A stretch of DNA of 64,000 bases from positions 62,001-126,000 of the forward strand of contig NZ_MQUR01000004.1 of the NCBI RefSeq assembly GCF_001953875.1. Direction: 5' to 3'. Below, one piece after another: positions 60,901 to 64,000 of this stretch. Positions within the stretch are counted from its first letter, which is position 1. Each line of letters begins with the position of its first letter. Origin of the DNA: Streptomyces amritsarensis. Its GTDB lineage: Bacteria; Actinomycetota; Actinomycetes; Streptomycetales; Streptomycetaceae. The notes below the pieces were generated by a model that saw only the letters and a list, made by a program, of their open reading frames with translations, was not told the DNA's origin and ran no database searches. The translations under genes and the position numbers were made by a program.

Positions 60901-63187
60901 CCCGGCGGAAGCAGAACCGGCAGAGGCAACCGCGCCGAAGGCAACACCGGCGGAAGCAGGCCCAGCAGTGGCAGGACCAGCGGTGACAGCCCCGGCCGAG
61001 ACAGCCCCGGCGGATGCGACCTCGACGGAGGAGGTCCCGGCGGAAGCAAACCCGCCGAAGGCACCCCCCACGGAAGCAGGTCGAGCGGAGGCAGCCCCGG
61101 CCCAGGCGGCCCCGCCGAAGGAGGCCCGGGCGAAGGAGGCCCCGGCCGAAGCGGTCTCGGCCCAAGCGGCCCCGGCGGAGGCAGCCCCAGCGGAAGCAGA
61201 ACCGGCAGAGGCAACCGCGCCGAAGGCAACACCGGCGGAAGCAGGCCCAGCGCAGGCAGCGCCGGCCGAGGCAGCACCGGCGGAAGCGGTCCCGGCAAAG
61301 GGGGAGGCCACGCCGAAAGCGACCCCGCCGAAGGAGGCCCCAGCCGAGGCGGCCCCGGCGAAGGCGGACTCGACAGAGGAGGTACCGGCGGAAGCCGGCC
61401 CAGCGCGGGCAGCCGCGGCGGCGGGGGCTCCAGCCGGGACAGCCGGGGCCAAGGCGGTCGGGGCCGAAGCGGCCGGGGCAGCCGGGGCCGAGGGGGTTGG
61501 GGGTGGCTTGGGGTCGGCTCGGTCCGCGGCGTCCGAGGGGTCCCTCGAGCCCCTGGACGATCTGCGGCAGCTGGTCCGGGAACAGGCGGACCTCATGTCC
61601 CGGCTCTCCCCGGCGGCCCGCACATCGGCCTGCGAGGAGCCCGCGCGGGCCGGGGATGTCACCGAGGTCACCGCGGCCGTGTACGCGCACATAGCCCGGA
61701 TCTCGGCCTTCCCGGTGGGCCACCTGCGCGACGAGCAGCTGCTGACCGACGACCTCGGCTTCGACTCGCTGATGCTGACCGACCTGTTCACGGCCCTCCG
61801 GCGGCAGTGGCCGCTGTGGGCCTTCGACGAAGGGGACGCCGACCGTCCGACGGTCGGGGGACTCGCGGCGGCGGTCGCGGGCGCCGCTTCGGAGGAGCGC
61901 GCGGAGGGCGGCACCTGCCCGCCCCCGCCACCCCAGGACCCGCCCCCGCCGACCACCCCGCTGCCCGCGGAGCACACGCGCATCGACCGCTTCCCGGAGG
62001 TCACCGCCCACGCCGAGCGCTTCGGCACCCTCGCCGGTGCCGGACTGTCCAACCCGTACTTCCTCGTGCACGAGGGCGGTATGACGGACACGACCGTCGT
62101 CGGCGGCCGCGAGCTGCTCTCCTTCTCCGGCTACAACTACCTGGGCATGGCCACGCACCCCCGGGTGAGCGAGGCCGCCAAGCAGGCGGTCGACGCCTAC
62201 GGCACCTCGGTGTCCGCGAGCCGGCTGCTGTCCGGCAGCCGCCCACTCCACCTGGAACTCGAGGCGGAGCTCGCCGACCTCCTCGGGTGCGAGGCCTCGG
62301 TCACCCTGGCCAACGGCCACGCCACCAACGTCACGGTGATCGGCCACCTCGCCGGCCCGGGCGACCTCGTCGTCCACGACGCCCTGGCCCACGACAGCAT
62401 CCTCCAGGGCTGCCGGCTCTCGGGCGCGACCCGGCGGCCGTTCCCCCACAACGACGCGGCCGCCCTCGACGCCCTGCTCGAACAGGTCCGACACCAGTAC
62501 CGGCGGGTCCTCGTCGTCGTCGAGGGCGTGTACAGCATGGACGGTGACATCGCCGACCTGCCCGCCCTCATCGCGGTCAAGGCGCGGCACGGGGCGCTGC
62601 TGATGGTCGACGAGGCGCACAGCATCGGAACGACCGGCGCGACGGGCCGCGGCGTCGGCGAGCACTTCGGCATCGACCGCCGGGCTGTCGACCTGTGGTC
62701 GGGCACGCTGTCCAAGGCCCTCGCGAGCTGCGGCGGCTACGTCGCCGCGAGCCGCCCGGTCGTCGAGTACCTGCGCTACACCGCTCCGGGCTTCGTCTAC
62801 AGCGCGGGCATGACCCCGGCGGACACCGCCGCGTGCCTGGCTTCGCTGCGGCTGCTGCGCGACGAGCCGGAGCGCGTGGCCCGGCTGGCGGAGAATGCCG
62901 CGCTCTTCGTCCGTCTGGCGCGCGAGGCGGGCGTGGACACCGGGGACAGCCGCGGCACGCCGGTCGTGCCGTGCATCGTCGGAAACTCCCTGAAGGCCCT
63001 GCACCTGGCGGAGGCCCTGTTCCGGCGGGGTGTGAGCGTCAACCCGATCCTCCACCCGGCCGTGCCGGAGGAGATGGCGCGGCTGCGGTTCTTCGTCACG
63101 CGGGACCACACGCCGGGGCAGATCCGGCACACCGTGACCGCTTTGGCGCAGGAACTGCGGCAGCTGGAGGCGGTGGGGGCCCCATGA
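57899..63187 (+). CDS. single-module PKS: KS-AT-linker-ACP-alpha-oxoamine synthase
   Basis: 1762 residues. KS (~1-455): VDAACSGSLVA (Cys203), EAHGTATRSGD and ALIGHSLAAAG (two His). AT (~580-900): FVFPGQGSQRPGM, GHSVGEFAA (Ser686), NQPRQVVVSG, GAFHSP (malonyl-type). Ala/Pro/Glu repeat linker (~945-1215). ACP (~1255-1330): DDLGFDSLML (Ser1290). PLP-dependent AOS/ALAS-like domain (~1360-1762): FSGYNYLGMATHP, VDEAHSIGTTGATGRG, SGTLSKALASCGG (Lys1606). No KR, DH, ER, MT or TE. Family logic: the ACP-bound acyl chain is condensed with an amino acid with loss of CO2, giving an alpha-aminoketone. ATG at 57899 follows AAGGAAG and overlaps the MMPL stop. The starter, the amino acid and the number of rounds are unknown. 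Confidence 0.94.
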   Translation: MTDIAIVGLGCRFPGAHDVRAYWKLLMSGERQFSAVPAERWNHEVFHEPGNPSAPHASYTDQVAFLDGVDRFDALHYGVPPARARAMDPQHRLMLDVTREALDDAGLGRGDFDRENTGVFCAVSVSDYKDVMTAPIRAIALADQARRSTAGDDGVLDAVKEHAGRLGTVQPFSLPGSLLNMAAGTVSRQFDLGGPSLAVDAACSGSLVALDQAVAQLRGGGCRIAVVGGVYVNLTPDSLIGFSTLRALSATGVCRPFDEEADGFVLGEGAGAVVIRPLADALAAGDRVYAVVKGVGSANDGASPGPLAPAPEGQLRALRRAYDDAGVPPSSVGFLEAHGTATRSGDRAEVEALRRLRTEYPDDDPSLCYLGAGKALIGHSLAAAGMAGLIKTALVVHHRTIVPQPGTTPRADLGVGAAGLRFAATARPWPRTGAPRRAAVSSFGFGGTNVHVVLEEAPTPAPAPAPAPPAPAPVRPVAVGGAQAAPHLVLLSAGDAELLDLHIGDVLETVERAPRTPVAALAHTLGGREPLKARLAIVAADTDEFARRLLRARGLLAEGARGDLGEGSFAADAPLPAAQRRIAFVFPGQGSQRPGMMRDLYERFTGFRSVVDALGSAARGDTGLDLDVDLAELLYGGEAAAAGGEELRRRLAATEVCQPLLGTVQIAATRLLADCGVSPDLALGHSVGEFAAAAAAGALTGEETVRLLVRRGAALRQAESALPGGMVAVLADEETCRRLVDGIDDVWPACFNQPRQVVVSGSRQGLAALRRACADAGIATVALEVSGAFHSPWSARAEEAVRADLAGRRVSPPRLPFVSSVSAAVCSDPARMRELWARHASAPVRFGDAVRASYDAGARLFLQVSGGGSLLDAVRRNLADREDVHVVAAGGATPDGGRGFVRALAGLAVLGVPVDPRALVPADERRQVDLPVARLAAQSYWAGPTTPPKPTTAKPSPPQAAPAEAVSAQAAPAKGAPAEAGRAEAAPAQAVPAEAGPTEAAPAEAEPAEATAPKATPAEAGPAVAGPAVTAPAETAPADATSTEEVPAEANPPKAPPTEAGRAEAAPAQAAPPKEARAKEAPAEAVSAQAAPAEAAPAEAEPAEATAPKATPAEAGPAQAAPAEAAPAEAVPAKGEATPKATPPKEAPAEAAPAKADSTEEVPAEAGPARAAAAAGAPAGTAGAKAVGAEAAGAAGAEGVGGGLGSARSAASEGSLEPLDDLRQLVREQADLMSRLSPAARTSACEEPARAGDVTEVTAAVYAHIARISAFPVGHLRDEQLLTDDLGFDSLMLTDLFTALRRQWPLWAFDEGDADRPTVGGLAAAVAGAASEERAEGGTCPPPPPQDPPPPTTPLPAEHTRIDRFPEVTAHAERFGTLAGAGLSNPYFLVHEGGMTDTTVVGGRELLSFSGYNYLGMATHPRVSEAAKQAVDAYGTSVSASRLLSGSRPLHLELEAELADLLGCEASVTLANGHATNVTVIGHLAGPGDLVVHDALAHDSILQGCRLSGATRRPFPHNDAAALDALLEQVRHQYRRVLVVVEGVYSMDGDIADLPALIAVKARHGALLMVDEAHSIGTTGATGRGVGEHFGIDRRAVDLWSGTLSKALASCGGYVAASRPVVEYLRYTAPGFVYSAGMTPADTAACLASLRLLRDEPERVARLAENAALFVRLAREAGVDTGDSRGTPVVPCIVGNSLKALHLAEALFRRGVSVNPILHPAVPEEMARLRFFVTRDHTPGQIRHTVTALAQELRQLEAVGAP
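60780..61420 (+). repeat. degenerate minisatellite coding the PKS Ala/Pro/Glu linker
   Basis: Short units encoding PAEA, PKAT and PAQA-like tetrapeptides fill about 640 bp. A 62-bp stretch is repeated exactly (60905-60966 and 61190-61251, offset 285 bp = 95 codons), which points to recent duplication. A-ending codons (GAA, GCA, CCA) are far commoner than in flanking domains. Confidence 0.85.
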
Positions 63188-63401
63188 CCCGGTCCGCCGC
63201 GGGCCCCGGGGGGTGGGGCGGCGCGGCCCTCGCCGCGGCCCGGCGGGGCCGGGAACGGGGCGGTCGGCCGGGGACCCCCTGCCGGCAGCACTGCGTTGGT
63301 GCTCCCCGCCCCGCCGGATGATGCTTGTCAGTGGGGCCTCCGGCCGTGCAGGTCCCTGTGGGACGGCAGCGACGGATCGAGCGAGGGCGAGATGAGCGGC
63401 G

Positions 63402-64000
63402 ATGGAGCAACTTCCCACCTCCCCCGGTGAACGGCCGGAGCAGACCGGCGTCCTCCACGAGCCCGCGTACACGGCGACGGCCGCCGTCGACGAGCGGGGC
63501 GTCGTCATCGAGTGGGGTGAAGGTGCCGCCCGGCTGCTCGGCTACGCGTCCGCCGAGGTGGTGGGGCGGCCCGCCGCGTTCCTGCTGGCCGACCCCGTCG
63601 GCGACGCGGCGCGCCGGATCCCGCCCGAGCAGGAGCGGTGGAGCGGGACGGTGGCGCTGCGGCACCGGGACGGGGGCCGCCTGGAGCAGGGGCTGCTCGC
63701 GCACCGCCATACCTCCACCGGCGGCGGGACCAGGTGGTACGTGGTGTCCGCGGTGGCGGCCGGCCGGGGCGGTGACGGCTCCTCGTGGGGTGATCCGCTG
63801 CATGAGTGGTCGTTCGCCCAGTCCCCCTGCTTCCTGGCGGTCTTCGACGCGGACCTGCGGCTGGTGCGGGCGAACGCGGGCATGGAGCGCACGCTGTCCC
63901 TCACGGAATCGGAGATGGCCGGGCTGCGCCTGCCGGAGATCGCCCCGGACCCGGTGAGCGAGGAGACCGAGCGCAGGATGCGCCTGGCGCTGGAGTCCGG
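63402..64000 (+). CDS. PAS-domain protein, 3' end outside the window
   Basis: ATG at 63402 opens a frame that is still open at the right edge (about 199 codons). A first PAS-like domain (~27-130) has AAVDERGVVIEWGEGAARLLGY and the pattern WSGTVALRHRDGGRLEQGLL. A second begins near 145 (SPCFLAVFDADLRLVRANAGMERTLSL). In Streptomyces such N-terminal PAS pairs commonly precede GAF/SpoIIE phosphatase or kinase domains, which would lie beyond the window. It is 214 bp after the PKS in the same orientation; a role in controlling that locus is only a suggestion. Confidence 0.8.
   Translation, partial: MEQLPTSPGERPEQTGVLHEPAYTATAAVDERGVVIEWGEGAARLLGYASAEVVGRPAAFLLADPVGDAARRIPPEQERWSGTVALRHRDGGRLEQGLLAHRHTSTGGGTRWYVVSAVAAGRGGDGSSWGDPLHEWSFAQSPCFLAVFDADLRLVRANAGMERTLSLTESEMAGLRLPEIAPDPVSEETERRMRLALES

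Noticed and set aside
63184..63321. 45-codon frame overlapping the PKS stop as ATGA
   Set aside because: Low-complexity Arg/Gly/Pro-rich translation with no domain; the overlap alone is weak evidence of a gene.
57407..63508. 2033-residue open frame on the minus strand across the MMPL-PKS region
   Set aside because: It is antisense to clear KS, AT, ACP and AOS domains, shows no motif, and exists because G/C-biased third positions suppress stops on the opposite strand.

Overview
The window is chromosomal DNA from a high-GC actinomycete, almost certainly Streptomyces or a close relative. The evidence is G/C-rich third codon positions, frequent GTG starts, GTGA/ATGA stop-start overlaps, many short leaders, Streptomyces-type secreted proteins (subtilisin, TAP-like hydrolases, a CAP protein, Ser/Ala/Thr-rich lipoproteins) and pairs of single-gene regulators with divergent targets. 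No rRNA, tRNA, CRISPR array, transposase or prophage was recognised.

Layout, left to right. 1-6 kb: a catalase-like/haem-peroxidase fusion running off the left edge, facing two tandem exported TAP-type alpha/beta hydrolases. 6.3-14.6 kb: PPK2 kinase, a cation P-type ATPase interrupted by an in-frame amber codon near its C-terminus, a coupled SulP-STAS permease, a membrane alpha/beta hydrolase and a CPBP protease. 14.6-20.7 kb: subtilisin, NADP glutamate dehydrogenase with a strong terminator, a DHFR-like reductase, and a TetR/FAD-monooxygenase pair sharing two palindromic operators. 20.7-28.3 kb: a HAD-(Ig-like)-EEP phosphatase/phosphodiesterase fusion, a four-gene ABC importer operon and a divergent GntR/UTRA regulator, which together look like uptake and dephosphorylation of a phosphorus-containing solute. 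28.3-33 kb: a decayed DM13 gene, a FUSC-like exporter, a GIY-YIG-like protein, a TetR with two matching palindromes, an exported agmatine-deiminase-like lipoprotein and a VOC protein. 33.5-40.6 kb: CAP protein, a secreted protein, then a disassembled DsbD pathway (thioredoxin lipoprotein, TlpA, CcdA, DsbD-alpha-like lipoprotein) followed by an OmpR/kinase pair. 40.6-46.2 kb: MarR/SDR pair with repeated operators, a 33-aa membrane protein, an NPP1 (Nep1-like) secreted protein, a GAF-PAS-GAF-SpoIIE phosphatase and a DJ-1/PfpI protein. 46.4-54.7 kb: galT-galK (no galE), two-domain VOC protein, MoeA, MFS exporter with divergent ArsR/DUF5937 regulator, and an NDH-2-like flavoprotein.

The most notable locus is at the right end (55.5-63.2 kb). 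An MMPL/RND lipid exporter is translationally coupled to a 1762-residue single-module polyketide synthase, KS-AT-(Ala/Pro repeat linker)-ACP-alpha-oxoamine synthase. It has no KR, DH, ER or TE. By analogy with other ACP-AOS proteins, it should release its acyl chain by decarboxylative condensation with an amino acid, giving an alpha-aminoketone (sphingoid-base-like) lipid that the MMPL protein could export. A PAS-domain protein follows and runs off the right edge.
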